Source of the DNA: Caulochytrium protostelioides | Taxonomy: Eukaryota > Chytridiomycota > Caulochytriomycetes > Caulochytriales > Caulochytriaceae | Direction: 5' to 3' | DNA: 64,000 bases | Assembly: GCA_003615045.1 (NCBI GenBank) | Contig: ML014209.1 | Location: 1-64,000 of the forward strand | Shown here: piece after piece, positions 41,164 to 51,176 of the stretch | How the letters are laid out: each line of letters begins with the position of its first letter | How positions within the stretch are numbered: the first letter of the stretch is position 1 | Notes under the pieces: model-generated | The model's database searches: none | What the model was told of the DNA's origin: nothing | The model's input: only the letters and a program-made list of their open reading frames with translations | Translations under genes and position numbers: made by a program

Positions 41164-43278
41164 TCAGCGACGACGGCGGCGGACCAAAGTATTCGGATCT
41201 GACTGAAGTTGATCTAGCCGAAATGAACGAGCACGATGACCGGGATGAACGCGATGATTCGGTGCAGATTGGTGACTGCGAGACAGGAGCATGCCAAGCA
41301 CGATCACAGCAACGAGTCCAACGACGCCGCAGACCAAAAGGGGCCAGTTGAACTTTGATTTTTCCGCAACATCAGTCACCGTCCTCTCAACGACTTCTGC
41401 AGTGAATGCCTCGCCTTCAAATGCCACGGTTTTGACCTGGGGTGCTGCGGTTTTCGCTTCGGAAATTACAGTATTGGCCTTGGAAGCTGCGGCTTCAGCA
41501 TCAGCTTCGGAAGCTACGGCTTGGGCAAAGGCTCTGGAGGCTGCGTGTTCGTACTTCGACAGGTGATCGACGTCCATGATCAGCAGCTTCTGCTGGCCTG
41601 CAAGCCACGTCCGTTCAGCGGCGAACGTACCCTGCGCCTCTTCACAGACGGCCTTCAACTGGCTTCTGATGTCTTTATAGGCTTGAACGCGTTGCGTGAT
41701 CAGCTGCTTCGACTGCTGCGGCCCGTGTTCCGCAACTTCGTCCACCAATGCTTTTTGGATACCAGTATGGATCACAGTCATTCGCTTGATCGGCTCTAAG
41801 CCAGCAATGGCGTCACGCAGAGCTTGCGGGATGATTTTTGGTACTTCTGCCGCTTCTCGTGACTCTTGGGCTATGAGGCCTTCCAAATGAGCGGTGAACA
41901 CCCAGTCGGTTATATCGCTGGTGCCGTGAAAGACCTTTTCCAGAGGGATTCGAAACAACTCTTCGTTCGCGTAGTCGAATTTGGCAATTTTGGTGGACTT
42001 TAAAATCGTTGTGTAGTCATCTACTACGTGCGTCAAAGCACCGTCGAGCTCCGGGAATTTTTTGCAGGCGCTCGCATAAAGATCAAGGTCATTCGCGGTT
42101 GGGAGTTCGATCCATGTTTCTGAATGGGATAACGATTGGACCCACTGGTCGACCGACTTTACCAAATGTTGCAGCTGACCGTCACGGTGCCATATACTAC
42201 TCTGCGAAGCTTTAAAAGAATCCAGCAAAGGCGCGTGGAATTCTCCAGCAAGATGACCAGCCAGGGATTCCTCTGAAACTGACGGCTTATAAATGCTTAT
42301 GACGTCCAACATCGGTTGGTGCACATCAGGAACTACACCACCGACTTGTTGTCTACGAAGCGCGACGTACATATCGTGCGCTAACTGTTTACGAGAAGGC
42401 CGATAAGATATCGCCGCGCTGGGCGTCTTGCTGAGCAGCTCGGATATCCATGTTTTTTCATTAACAGGGCTCAAGTGAAACGCAGAGTCTTTCGCATGTC
42501 GAACCATCGCATTTAACCATCTTAAGTCGACTTGTTGAGTAGGGTAGGTCGGCAGCTCGGGATGAAACAGCTTCGAGAGAGATTTATCTTCAGTGGCCCC
42601 GCGACGGCGGAGACGGACGTCTTGTTCCCGTGGCATAGGCTCGGCCAGCGTGTTCTGTAGCACCATCGAGGTGTACTCCTCCATCGAGACGGATGTTTTG
42701 AATGCCAAACTTTTGATCATTGCGTTTGCAACGGTTTCGGGGAGCTGGGGTGTCTGCGAGAAGTGTGCCACGGCGGGTGACTCCCCGATTCCGAGAAACG
42801 CTAGTGCCTCGGGGTCGTTTCCAAAGGCAGGGTGGTGCTGAAGGGTCGCGAGATGCTGCGACGCCGCGTGACTCAGACGCGCGGTGATATGGTCGCTGAA
42901 ATCCTGCCGCACCTGTGCATCCAGCATGGCCACCGGTGTCAGCCCCATCGCCGCCTGCTTTTCTGCTTCTTTGCCCCAGACGTGACCAAGATGCTGAGAA
43001 ACGTCACTGTCGATGGAGGCCAGGAAGACCTTCGCCTGGTTGGCGCTCCAGTAAGAACGACCGGTCGCCGGGTTGTTATTGGTCATGAGCTCCATCACGG
43101 AACCGTAAACCTGGTCACGCATGCTCGCGGCCAGCTCGTCGTGCATCATCCTGGCGGTATCCGCAGGGGCCAAATGGGCCGCGCGCTCGACGGATGTCGC
43201 GCTGAGCGGGCTCGAGCTCGCGGCGAGAAGGACCACTACCACGACAAGCGCTCCATGGTTGGTCGCTACGAATCGCAT
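41164..43278 (-). CDS. Predicted secreted/single-pass membrane protein, unknown family
   Basis: I do not recognise this 704-residue protein. A signal-peptide-like N-terminus (MRFVATNHGALVVVVVLLAA, residues 1-27 with SPLSA) favours the ATG at 43,278; the frame is open upstream to 43,347. Residues 28 to about 590 look mainly helical, with no clear domain and few cysteines. An Ala/Glu-rich stretch with a VASEA/VISEA/VAFEGEA pattern comes next. One transmembrane segment (WPLLVCGVVGLVAVIVL, about 645-665) follows and a 39-residue basic tail ends in RRRRR. This suggests a type I surface or endomembrane protein with a short cytoplasmic tail. Base composition is visibly less GC-rich than neighbouring genes. 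The Fanzor fragment starts at its stop codon, so the tail could have been altered by an insertion. Confidence 0.72.
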   Translation of the reverse strand: MRFVATNHGALVVVVVLLAASSSPLSATSVERAAHLAPADTARMMHDELAASMRDQVYGSVMELMTNNNPATGRSYWSANQAKVFLASIDSDVSQHLGHVWGKEAEKQAAMGLTPVAMLDAQVRQDFSDHITARLSHAASQHLATLQHHPAFGNDPEALAFLGIGESPAVAHFSQTPQLPETVANAMIKSLAFKTSVSMEEYTSMVLQNTLAEPMPREQDVRLRRRGATEDKSLSKLFHPELPTYPTQQVDLRWLNAMVRHAKDSAFHLSPVNEKTWISELLSKTPSAAISYRPSRKQLAHDMYVALRRQQVGGVVPDVHQPMLDVISIYKPSVSEESLAGHLAGEFHAPLLDSFKASQSSIWHRDGQLQHLVKSVDQWVQSLSHSETWIELPTANDLDLYASACKKFPELDGALTHVVDDYTTILKSTKIAKFDYANEELFRIPLEKVFHGTSDITDWVFTAHLEGLIAQESREAAEVPKIIPQALRDAIAGLEPIKRMTVIHTGIQKALVDEVAEHGPQQSKQLITQRVQAYKDIRSQLKAVCEEAQGTFAAERTWLAGQQKLLIMDVDHLSKYEHAASRAFAQAVASEADAEAAASKANTVISEAKTAAPQVKTVAFEGEAFTAEVVERTVTDVAEKSKFNWPLLVCGVVGLVAVIVLGMLLSRSHQSAPNHRVHPGHRARSFRLDQLQSDPNTLVRRRRR

Positions 43279-43315
43279 CTCGGATGATGGGGTGCGAAAG
43301 TGGGAAAGAGGAAAC

Positions 43316-43352
43316 AAGGCAAGGCAACGCAAGGCAACGCAAGGCAAGCCGT
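43316..43352. repeat. (AAGGCAACGC)n decamer repeat
   Basis: Three to four 10-bp units just upstream of the start of the 704-residue protein gene. Confidence 0.85.
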
Positions 43353-43699
43353 TAACCTCTCAATACTCCCCGATGGAGATATATGGAAGCTTGCCGTGAA
43401 GCCAACGATACAGAGCAAGAATTCAGAAATCAGAGAGGCGGCGAGTTTTGTCGGAGCATTAAAGGAATGCCGCAGCGTATCAGAATGAAAAGCCATCTTA
43501 AGCCGTGATACTCGAGACATGGGTATGGTGTTCGGCGCCATCGAGCCCGTGTTCCGCATATATTTCGCTCATGTGGCGGCTGTCGTAATGGAATGAAGAC
43601 GCCAATGCTTGAGGTCCGTCACGGCCACCACTCGCTGTCTGTTGGCCCGCTTGACCGACCGAACGACCACCACGGCCGCGATATGCGCAGCCGTGCTTC

Positions 43700-43757
43700 A
43701 CCCTCGCTACGCTCTCGCTACGCCCTCGCTACGCCCTCGTTACGCCCTCGCTTAGAC
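43700..43757. repeat. (CGCTACGCCCT)n 11-bp repeat
   Basis: About five imperfect 11-bp units. Confidence 0.85.
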
Positions 43758-44449
43758 CCGGCACCACCACGTCTCTCAGTTGCTTGGACCCGCCTTTGTA
43801 CACCAAGCTTATACACCAAAGGTATACACAAAAGTTAACAAAAAATGTGTTTCTCTCCCGTGTCCCAGTGTCGTCGTACTTTCGTCACGGCGATGTGGCT
43901 TGGCATCCAAGGTCGGAGTAAGTAACTATTGAATGATAAAGAGAGAGAAGGTGGATAGTCAAGGTTAAGGAGGTCGCCCCTGGCGAGGGCTTTGGCCCTT
44001 CATGTGCTCGTGGTTGATGTCTACCCATGAGGAGAGGTCCGTCTCGGCCGGGCTACTCAGGTCCGCTTTTGGAGTCTCCGGATGCTTAGGTCCTAGCCTC
44101 CGCGGCGGTTGGGGCGGGCCCAAAGCCTCTCAAAGCTGTCCGGGTGGCTTTGAATACGGGGGCTTTTGGGCTTATCCGGCCCCTCAACAGTCTTCCGGCG
44201 CCACCCGCACGGGCCAACGTGCCGGCGGCATGCAGGCCATGCAGGGCACCGCCCAGGCGTCGGCCGTTTTGCGGTCACGCCCGAGCGAATGCGTACGAAG
44301 TCTCCAGGGCCCCGTCCTCGCCCAGCTCCGCGCGACACTCCGCCCGGTGGTCACGACGATCGAGTCGCAGCTCAACTTTGGCCGCATCGACTTCGAGTCT
44401 CCCCGACGACCCCCAGGTCACTTGCTATCTGCGGCTGCGGCTTCGGCGG

Positions 44450-44518
44450 AGCTATGTCCAGACGCCGCTGCAGCCACATTTTGCCACGATCTTGCCTGCT
44501 GAGCCGAATTTGATGTAG
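44450..44518 (+). pseudogene. TRAPPC8: Duplicated C-terminal 23 codons of TRAPPC8
   Basis: The plus frame reads SYVQTPLQPHFATILPAEPN and ends LM-stop, matching the last 23 codons of TRAPPC8 at 27,792-27,860 with two amino-acid changes. The sequence immediately upstream (before 44,450) is unrelated to TRAPPC8, so this is a truncated, non-functional tail. It lies directly at the right-end side of Fanzor relic D. Confidence 0.9.
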
Positions 44519-44734
44519 AATGTAGACCATGCTCTGATTCAGACGCCGACGCCGATATCATTTTTAAGAACGTACAGGCTCTCCCTTACGACGGTCTGGC
44601 ACGAATGCCCTCCTTGGGGCACCCCAGGTGCACCCCACTGGGGCAGTTCGCATTAGGTTCATCGCCGGAAACACACATCTATTTTCTAAAACACATGTAG
44701 GCCCACCCTTACCCAACACGCACACCGGCCCCTC
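44450..44734. repeat. Direct repeat, copy 2 (TRAPPC8 tail plus Fanzor right end)
   Basis: Gap-free 285-bp match to 27,792-28,076 in the same orientation, 16,658 bp apart. Confidence 0.92.
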
Positions 44735-45785
44735 TCTGGTGCTCCCCAGGGTCTTCCACAGAGGCTGTAGCGCATCCGGTTCAGTGTCGAATGAGCCTGC
44801 CGACCAGGGGCTGCAGCGGAGCTTGCCCGGGGTTGCGTCACAACGCCTCCGGTTTGATGGATAAGGCCAGACAGCGTCGGATGTTGTACGCGGCAGTGAG
44901 ATCATGGTTCACCAACTTGCTGTGGGTGGCATCACACCACAGCGAACGAACCTCGAGCCACGGTCCCGGGCGCCGACGTAGGCCGGGGTACCGGACCCCA
45001 TGCGTCTGGGTGTACGGCCGGGTCGTGCGGACCCGGTTGACTTCCGTCGACTCGGCCGGGGGAGCGCCCGCCCGGGACGCGCGAGAGATCGGCATGGTCG
45101 TCGGGCCCGGGGGGTTCAGCTTGGTCAGGAGGCCATTCGGCTCGGCATGCACCTGGGTCGTCCGAAATTCGTCGACCAGGATGGTGCGGAAGCGCGCTGG
45201 GCGCACACCCAGTATGTGCCAGCCGTTGGGACGGCGATCTCGCCCTAGCCGTCCGGGGCAAACTTGGCCGCGCCAAAGGCAACCACCACTTCAGCGACCA
45301 CGGGCTTCATCTCCGTGGCTGCGCCCCGTGGCGACGCGGTTCAAGAACTGGGCAAACATGTGCTGCTGGTCACTACAACCGCACAGATACAGCCGCAGGC
45401 GCTGGCGTGCCCAGCGCAGCTTCAGGAACTCGGCCCACAGCGACTCGTACGTGGCGAGCCCTACCTCCATGAATCAACGGTGCGCGGCGAGCGCTGTGCC
45501 CTTGAAGCTCACCTCGGACAGCCGCAGCAGCGGCTCTTTTCATTGGCGCTGCCTGGTTTCTGACGGCTTTTTGGTGACTTTGATGCCGGCTTCCACATAG
45601 TACTGCTTTCGGGCCAGCTGCCAGCTGGCGACCTGGCCTTCGGGGCCCGCCATGGACTTAAAAACGATGATGGTGCGACCCGGGCCGTTCCCGAAGATGC
45701 CGTGCTCATCCAGACTGTCTGTCAAGGGGTTCGTAGCACTCCGTAGCACTCGGCTATTCCGATAGATCTTTTCTTTTTTTTTCAT
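44564..45785 (-). mobile_element. Fanzor-like relic D, most complete RuvC region
   Basis: Longest relic on the minus strand. It starts DEHGIFGNGPGRTIIVFKS (about 45,650-45,710), resembling the RuvC-I strand, then QYYVEAGIKVTKKPSETRQR. After a stop and frameshifts it reads ESLWAEFLKLRWARQRLRLY and CSDQQHMFAQFLNRV. VVAFGAAKF-type sequence and VDEFRTT (45,157-45,176) mark the later RuvC region. The C-terminus has SKLVNHDLTAAYNIRRC and GRLIRH before the stop at about 44,790. The expected RuvC-I DPG reads GNGPG, so the first catalytic Asp appears lost. Several frameshifts and stops make it a pseudogene. Two right-end modules lie in tandem, ending at about 44,690 and at 44,564. Confidence 0.62.
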
Positions 45786-47590
45786 TAAACCTTTCTGAGG
45801 ACGACAACAAGACAGCCAAGGATGGAGCGGCGATGCCAGGCGATCACCCCGCTGACGCCAGGTTCACGCGTTCCCGCCGGATTCGGCAGATGATGGATGG
45901 AACGAAGCCTGTCTCCTCCCGCGAACGCGGTGGACATCCACATCGGACATCAGTATGCCCCCTACCCCCCCACTCTCCTTCACCTCTCGATCGACGTGAT
46001 TGTCTGCGCTTGTGAGAGGACGCCGGTCGCCCGCCACACCTCTTTCCCCGCATCGGCCTGGCCACCACCGAAAGATCGCCGTTCCCGCGCGCATGCGCGG
46101 CCCGGGCGTGCCATGTATCTCGCGTGCGTCGACCGGCGTTCGTGGACGTCGGCCGGCGTCGAGCGCCGCCGTCGCGCGTGAGAAGCCGTCATGGCCGTTG
46201 TGGTTCGGACGGCGGCGGGTTGCTGCGGCTGTTGCCGCCGCCGCTGCCGCCTGCGCCGCCGTCGGTGCCCCCGCCGCGCTGCAGGCGGGCGATCGAAGGC
46301 CCAGCGCGGACCGCGGCCCGTGGTTGCCGACGGATGACTGGACGCCGACGCCGTCGCCGTCGGGTCGCGTGGACCGCCATCGGGGCCACAACACGGCGTC
46401 CATCACCTGCGACCAACGACCCCTCCAACGGGCGCGGCTCCACCCGAAAGCGGCGTATGAGATGCGCGCGCGCTGTTTCGGACGGCGGACCCGGCGAGCC
46501 GGCGGCGTGGGGTGCCGTGGCGGGCGCCGGCGGCGGGCGGCGGCCGCGACAGCGGCGGTAGATCGCGCGCGCCGCCGCAAGCCTCAGCGCTCGCCCCCAC
46601 CCGAGGCCAGATCGGCTGGAGGCCGCGCTGCCCGCGGCCGCCGCCCGCCGCCGCGCCGGGGACCGCGCTCCAGCTGATGCGTGGTGTCGGATGTTGGGAC
46701 CACAAACACAGGGACCACAACCGCACAAGGGCGCGCTCCTCATCGCACACGCACAGTCCGACGTGAGACGGTGGATCTCCGCTGTTGCTGCGCGTCGACG
46801 TCGCGGGCCATGCCGAGGTCGCCGCTGGAGAGCGACGGCGGCGGGGGCATCGCGGCCGGCGGCGGCGGCGCCTTGAGCCATGCGCCCTGAGAGCGGCCGA
46901 ACCGGGCATTCTGCATGCCGTGGCGCGACTCGAAGCCGTCGGACGTGCCAGGGGGCACGGACGATGGATCGGCCAGGATCGACCTAGGACTCGTCGTCAA
47001 CCGCTTTCCGCATTGGTGCGCAGGACTCAACGACGCTGACGCTGGCACCGCTGGCCCGCCGGAACCCGCGCACGCGGGCTTGGGCCGCAGGTGTGTGGCG
47101 CTGCAGAGCCGTCAGGCCGCTCGACAAGCGACTTCGCACCAGACGCACCCAGCAGACGCCATCCTGCCCCGCGTCGCGCCACCTCGCCTCCAGCATCCGC
47201 ATCATCGAGGACCCGCATCTCCGCCTCGCTCCCGTATCCATTCGCCGTCGGCCTTTCTTCCGTCCTCACGTCACGCGCAGCGGTCGGGCGTGGCGCAGAC
47301 GACGGTGTCGAGATCCGCCACGTGCATGGCCACGACGCGGCGTCGCGCCGGTCCCCCGTCCTTCTTCCCCAGGCACTGCCGGCACGAAGCAGTAAGCACC
47401 TCTCCCGCATTCGATTCCTCCTGCCGACGTATACCCGACCTTTATTTTCGAATCCTGGCCGTGGGCCTCCTCTGACCCCTTTTATGTGGCACGCTTGCCC
47501 CGCCCCGCAATCATTTTGCCCCACGTGCCCGCTGGTGCCCCCTCCTTCCCTTTACCTTCCCTTTATCTCCAGCGACCGGGTGCGGCCGCC
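45786..47590. other. Intergenic region upstream of CYRI
   Basis: About 1.8 kb with many overlapping GC-driven frames. One stretch (listed separately) looks exon-like on the minus strand. The rest shows nothing I can name; the last few hundred bases presumably hold the CYRI promoter. Confidence 0.45.
46740..46992 (-). other. Possible coding exon, unassigned
   Basis: On the minus strand a frame reads SILADPSSVPPGTSDGFESR, HGMQNARFGRSQGAWL and a Pro-rich stretch, ending in SGDLGMARDVDAQQQRR. Third codon positions are strongly G/C here, and a TAG that could be a splice acceptor (CCTAG) precedes it at about 46,993. I do not recognise the family and cannot define a complete gene. It could be an exon of a gene divergent from CYRI, or chance. 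Confidence 0.25.
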
Positions 47591-48799
47591 ATGGGTGTCC
47601 TCCTCTCGCTGCTCAAGGGCACCGCCGGCGGCGCCGACGACTACCCGTGCCACGTGCCGATCGATTTGTTGGCGGCACGGCCATGCGAGTCCGAGCAGGC
47701 GACCTACGATGCCGTCACGGCCCTACTCGCCCCGGCCCAGGAGCATCTTTGCGCGCTCCAGTCCTATGCGGGCTGCGGTGAGGCTATCCGCGCGGCCATC
47801 TCGACGCCGTCCCGCGACACCGAGGAAGCGGCATGGAACGCGGTCAGTCCCGCCGTGCTGACGCTGAAGGCTTTCTATGAATTTGCCCTGCAGCTCGAGG
47901 CCGCCGTGCCCTCGCTGCTGACCTTCTTTTGCGCCGACGCCGCGGCGCATCCGTCGGCCCCGGGCAGCGATGCACCGGCGATCGCCGCGGCTCTGGAGCG
48001 GAACGCTGCGACGGCCAAGCGCCTCGCCGACGTGCTCTGGTTTATATCGCGATTCGATGAGCTCAAGATGGGCAACCCCAATATCCAGAACGATTTCTCG
48101 TACTACCGCCGCACCCTCAGCCGGATGCGGATGGCCAGCGCGGCCGGGCAGCCCGCCGCGGGCGCCCCCGGCGGCGCCACGTGCCCCGTCGTCGTCGTCC
48201 AGGATGAGCTCGCCAACCGCATGTCCCTCTTCTACGCCCACGCGACACCCATGACCAAGGCCGTCATCGACAGCGTCAACCGACTCGCTCAGACGCCCGG
48301 GTCCAAGGTCTCCAACGACGAGATCACCGACGTGCTGTCCCTGATCGGCGGCGTCTGCTACCACGCCGCCCAGGACCCGTCGAAAGCGGCGGCGCCTACG
48401 GCGGCTGCGGCGACCGAGGCCGCGTCGGCGCCCGCGGAGGCCGCCACCACAGGGGCTGCGAGCGAGACGAGGGACGGCGCGGATGGCGCGGCTGCGGCCG
48501 CGGGCGGCGCCGCCTCGGCGCCGGCGAGCGCGCCGGCGGCCGGCGACGTCTCCTTCACGATGAACACGTCGCCCGGCGAATACTTCTTGCGCGTGATCGT
48601 GGTCTGCATGATCATGTACGACCACATCAGCCCCGTCGGCGTCTTCAACAAAGGCGGCAAGATCAATGTGCGCGCGTCGGTGCGCGTGATCCAGGGGGCC
48701 GACAACGCGCAGAACTTGATGAACACGCTGCGGTACACGACCATTCACCTGAACGACGAAACGACGCCCAAGAGCATCAAGACTCTGCTGGCCGCATAG
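47591..48799 (+). CDS. CYRI: CYRI/FAM49 Rac1-interacting protein (DUF1394)
   Basis: Predicted 402-residue negative regulator of Scar/WAVE signalling. CYRI binds active Rac1 through a CYFIP-like fold and limits Arp2/3-driven protrusion. The start at 47,591 (GCCGCCATGGG) gives MGVLLSLLKG; the N-terminal Gly fits the family's myristoylation. LKAFYEFALQLEAAVPSLL and FDELKMGNPNIQNDFSYYRR are near-identical to family sequence, including the Arg pair (173-174) needed for Rac1 binding in CYRI-B. ELANRMSLFYAHATPM and LRYTTIHLNDETTPKSIK follow. An Ala/Glu-rich insertion of about 70 residues (roughly 255-325) is not found in human CYRI. It is a single exon. Confidence 0.96.
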   Translation: MGVLLSLLKGTAGGADDYPCHVPIDLLAARPCESEQATYDAVTALLAPAQEHLCALQSYAGCGEAIRAAISTPSRDTEEAAWNAVSPAVLTLKAFYEFALQLEAAVPSLLTFFCADAAAHPSAPGSDAPAIAAALERNAATAKRLADVLWFISRFDELKMGNPNIQNDFSYYRRTLSRMRMASAAGQPAAGAPGGATCPVVVVQDELANRMSLFYAHATPMTKAVIDSVNRLAQTPGSKVSNDEITDVLSLIGGVCYHAAQDPSKAAAPTAAAATEAASAPAEAATTGAASETRDGADGAAAAAGGAASAPASAPAAGDVSFTMNTSPGEYFLRVIVVCMIMYDHISPVGVFNKGGKINVRASVRVIQGADNAQNLMNTLRYTTIHLNDETTPKSIKTLLAA

Positions 48800-49214
48800 A
48801 ATCGCACAGAGAGGCCTGATACGCTATGCCCATGCATGCCCATGCCGGCAGCACTCTCCGCGCTTCATCCAGCAAAGCCTGTTGGTTGGCGCAGGCTGGC
48901 GGACGACGGCCGGCAGACGACGGCCGGCGTATTTGCCCGGATGTGGGTTCCCGATGGTGCGATGGCCACCGTCTGGGAAAAACGTTGTGCATCAGTGGAT
49001 GGACTCTGCCTTGCGTTGGTATGGACAGCCACAGCCCCTGCTTTCGCTCGCGCTCTGTGCCGAGCACGATGGGGGTTCCTAGCCACCTGATGAATTGAAC
49101 CGCGCTACCGTCGCTTATCTTTTGTGTTCTCGTTCTTCTTTTTTTCATAGAATCTGCTCTACAGCTCTGGGTGAATGGACGCCGCTTCCTTTTCCAGCTC
49201 CTTTCGAGGACGGA
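48800..49214. other. Convergent intergenic region, CYRI / TMEM42
   Basis: About 415 bp between two 3' ends. No gene is seen; a T-rich tract lies at about 49,128-49,148. Confidence 0.45.
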
Positions 49215-49661
49215 TCACGCCCTCTTTTTGCTCGTCGATGTTTTTGGCGGAGCCGCGGCCGCGTGGTGGCGGGCTTCGGCAAGGAGGATCAGACTAGTCC
49301 CGAGCAACACGCAGCCAACGCCCCACGGATAGCGGCCGTGGACAGGCTCGTGCCAGATCAGCGCGCCGCAGAGACCGCTGATGGCGAGATTCGTGCCGGA
49401 ATTGACGACCGTGACGATCAGGGTGTTGGGCGCGCGCGCCAGCGCCGCGGTAAACAGCACCCACATCGTGAGGTTGGCCAGCACGACGCCGGCGCCGGCG
49501 ACCAGTCGGGCGGTGGCGGGCGACGCCGCCGCCGCGAGCCACGGCACCGGCAAGTGAAGCAGGGGCTCGGGGCGCAGCGCGAGCTTGGTGAGAACGGTCG
49601 CCATGGAGGCGCACACGCCTGACAGCGCGGCCAGCCAGAGGGCGAGGGCGGACGCCATCAT
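49215..49661 (-). CDS. TMEM42: TMEM42-like multipass membrane protein
   Basis: Predicted 148-residue membrane protein of the TMEM42 family, a small relative of EamA-type drug/metabolite transporters whose substrate is unknown. Four hydrophobic segments are visible: ALALWLAALSGVCASMATVL (about 4-23), LVAGAGVVLANLTMWVLF (53-70), LIVTVVNSGTNLAISGLCGA (81-100) and VGCVLLGTSLILLA (115-128). The TNLAISGLCGALIWHE block is typical of the family. The tail ends KKRA, compatible with an ER location. The start is one of two adjacent ATGs (49,661 or 49,658). It is a single exon. Confidence 0.8.
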   Translation of the reverse strand: MMASALALWLAALSGVCASMATVLTKLALRPEPLLHLPVPWLAAAASPATARLVAGAGVVLANLTMWVLFTAALARAPNTLIVTVVNSGTNLAISGLCGALIWHEPVHGRYPWGVGCVLLGTSLILLAEARHHAAAAPPKTSTSKKRA

Positions 49662-51176
49662 AGCGCGTCGCGTCTCCGCCCGCGCAGGTCGCACGCGGCA
49701 GGTTCGCGGTTCGCGCGGGCGGCGCGCAGAAGCAAGAAAAGGAGCGGCCACGCGCGATCTTGTGGGAGCCGGCCGGACGATCGAAGCGCGTCTGGTGTCG
49801 GAGCGGCGACTGCCGCCGAAGGCCGACTCGGACCACCGCTCCCCCATGCGGGAGCGGAGACCGTCTCGGGCCCGCCCACGGGGACGCCTTCGTGAACGCC
49901 ATCGGCAGGCCGCCTGGACTTCCGCATCGCGGCGAGGGACGCGTCGTCGACGCCGTGGCGCTGATGCAGATCGATGCGACGGCCGCGCGCGCCGATCGCG
50001 GGGTTCCGCATAGCCTTTCGCAGGCCGCATGTGGCGCAGACGGGAAGGGAGCACTCGCGGCGACGGGTGCCGCGCGCGTGGCCGGCAACGCGGTGCGGCG
50101 AGACGTGGCGCTCGGGACCGGCCTTGTGGCGCAGCGAGGCGTGGCGGCCTGCAGGGGCTCCTGCCTGCCCTCGTCATGGCGCCAGCGCAGGGCCTCCCCC
50201 CGCGTGCAGAATCGCGTGGTGGGTCCCTCGGCGGGCGTCGGCGCGCACAAGCCACGCGTCCGCTCGGGCTGAAGGAAGACCATCAGAGTACACCGATCAG
50301 ATGGCCTCCGCATGCATCAAGGTATCGATGAGCCATGGCTCGACGTCTGTATTCGCATCAGCTGCGTGAGGGTTCGCTTGGGGGATCTCTAGCGGGGTGG
50401 TGAGTTCTCTCTATTCTTTGTCCCCATTCGATCATTGACGCTGGTTCGTCATTTGACCTTATTTTGATTCCGATGAGAAGGAAACCGGGACATCGATGGT
50501 AACGGACATCGGCGCGTGAGCCTAGCTCGCACGAGACGGGGGACGCCATGATGACATGGCCGCGCGTAGGTCATCTTGTGTCAGTGAGACAGCAGGCGCT
50601 GGGTGGCGATGCCACCCGGCTTAGGTACGCGACCGAAGGGCGCCACCGCAATCCTTTTTCGAGAGGCTCCGATTGGCATCACGTTCCAGCGGCGAGACCT
50701 TGTGCTTTCAATGATCCGGAGCGCGATCCATGGTGGGCTCGCACAGCCAACGAAGAGCGAGTTGGATCGATTGGGTTCGCTTTACCCACCGCATGACCGG
50801 CCGCATCGACGCATGACCATCCCTCGTGCGGCCGAGGGTCCGAGCGCCGCGTGACTCTCTAATCGATGCATGGGCCGCATCGGGGGGATGATGGTCGACC
50901 GCGATGCATCGGGGAGGATCCCTTCCTCATCATCCTACCATGGTCGTCGCCTTGCGTTGCTCTCGCTGCGATGCACGCGTGATACACGGGGTCCAAACGC
51001 CCCTGGGGCTGGCCGGCCCACGAGGCTTGTGGTGCTGGGGCGGGGTCCGCTGCCGCCTCGAGGCGCACCAGCAGGAGGATGAACGCTTCTTGGGACGGAG
51101 CGGGCCGCCGTGCGGTCCTCATGGCCGCCGCCACCCCCGCGTTTCTCCGTCGCCTCTCCGTCCCGCGCTTTCCTAC

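Larger units (their letters stand above)
43279..44449. other. Intergenic region, unknown gene to TRAPPC8-tail copy
   Basis: About 1.17 kb. It holds AGGCAACGCA repeats immediately upstream of the 704-residue gene (about 43,316-43,352) and an 11-bp CGCTACGCCCT array (about 43,700-43,757). No gene is supported. Confidence 0.45.

Noticed and set aside
300-45785. An intact, expressed Fanzor nuclease
   Set aside because: Every copy lacks domains or carries frameshifts and stops; relic D also reads GNGPG where the RuvC-I Asp-Pro-Gly is expected.
46000-46677. Overlapping 200-codon frames on both strands
   Set aside because: Arginine/proline-rich translations without motifs, typical of GC-rich non-coding DNA.
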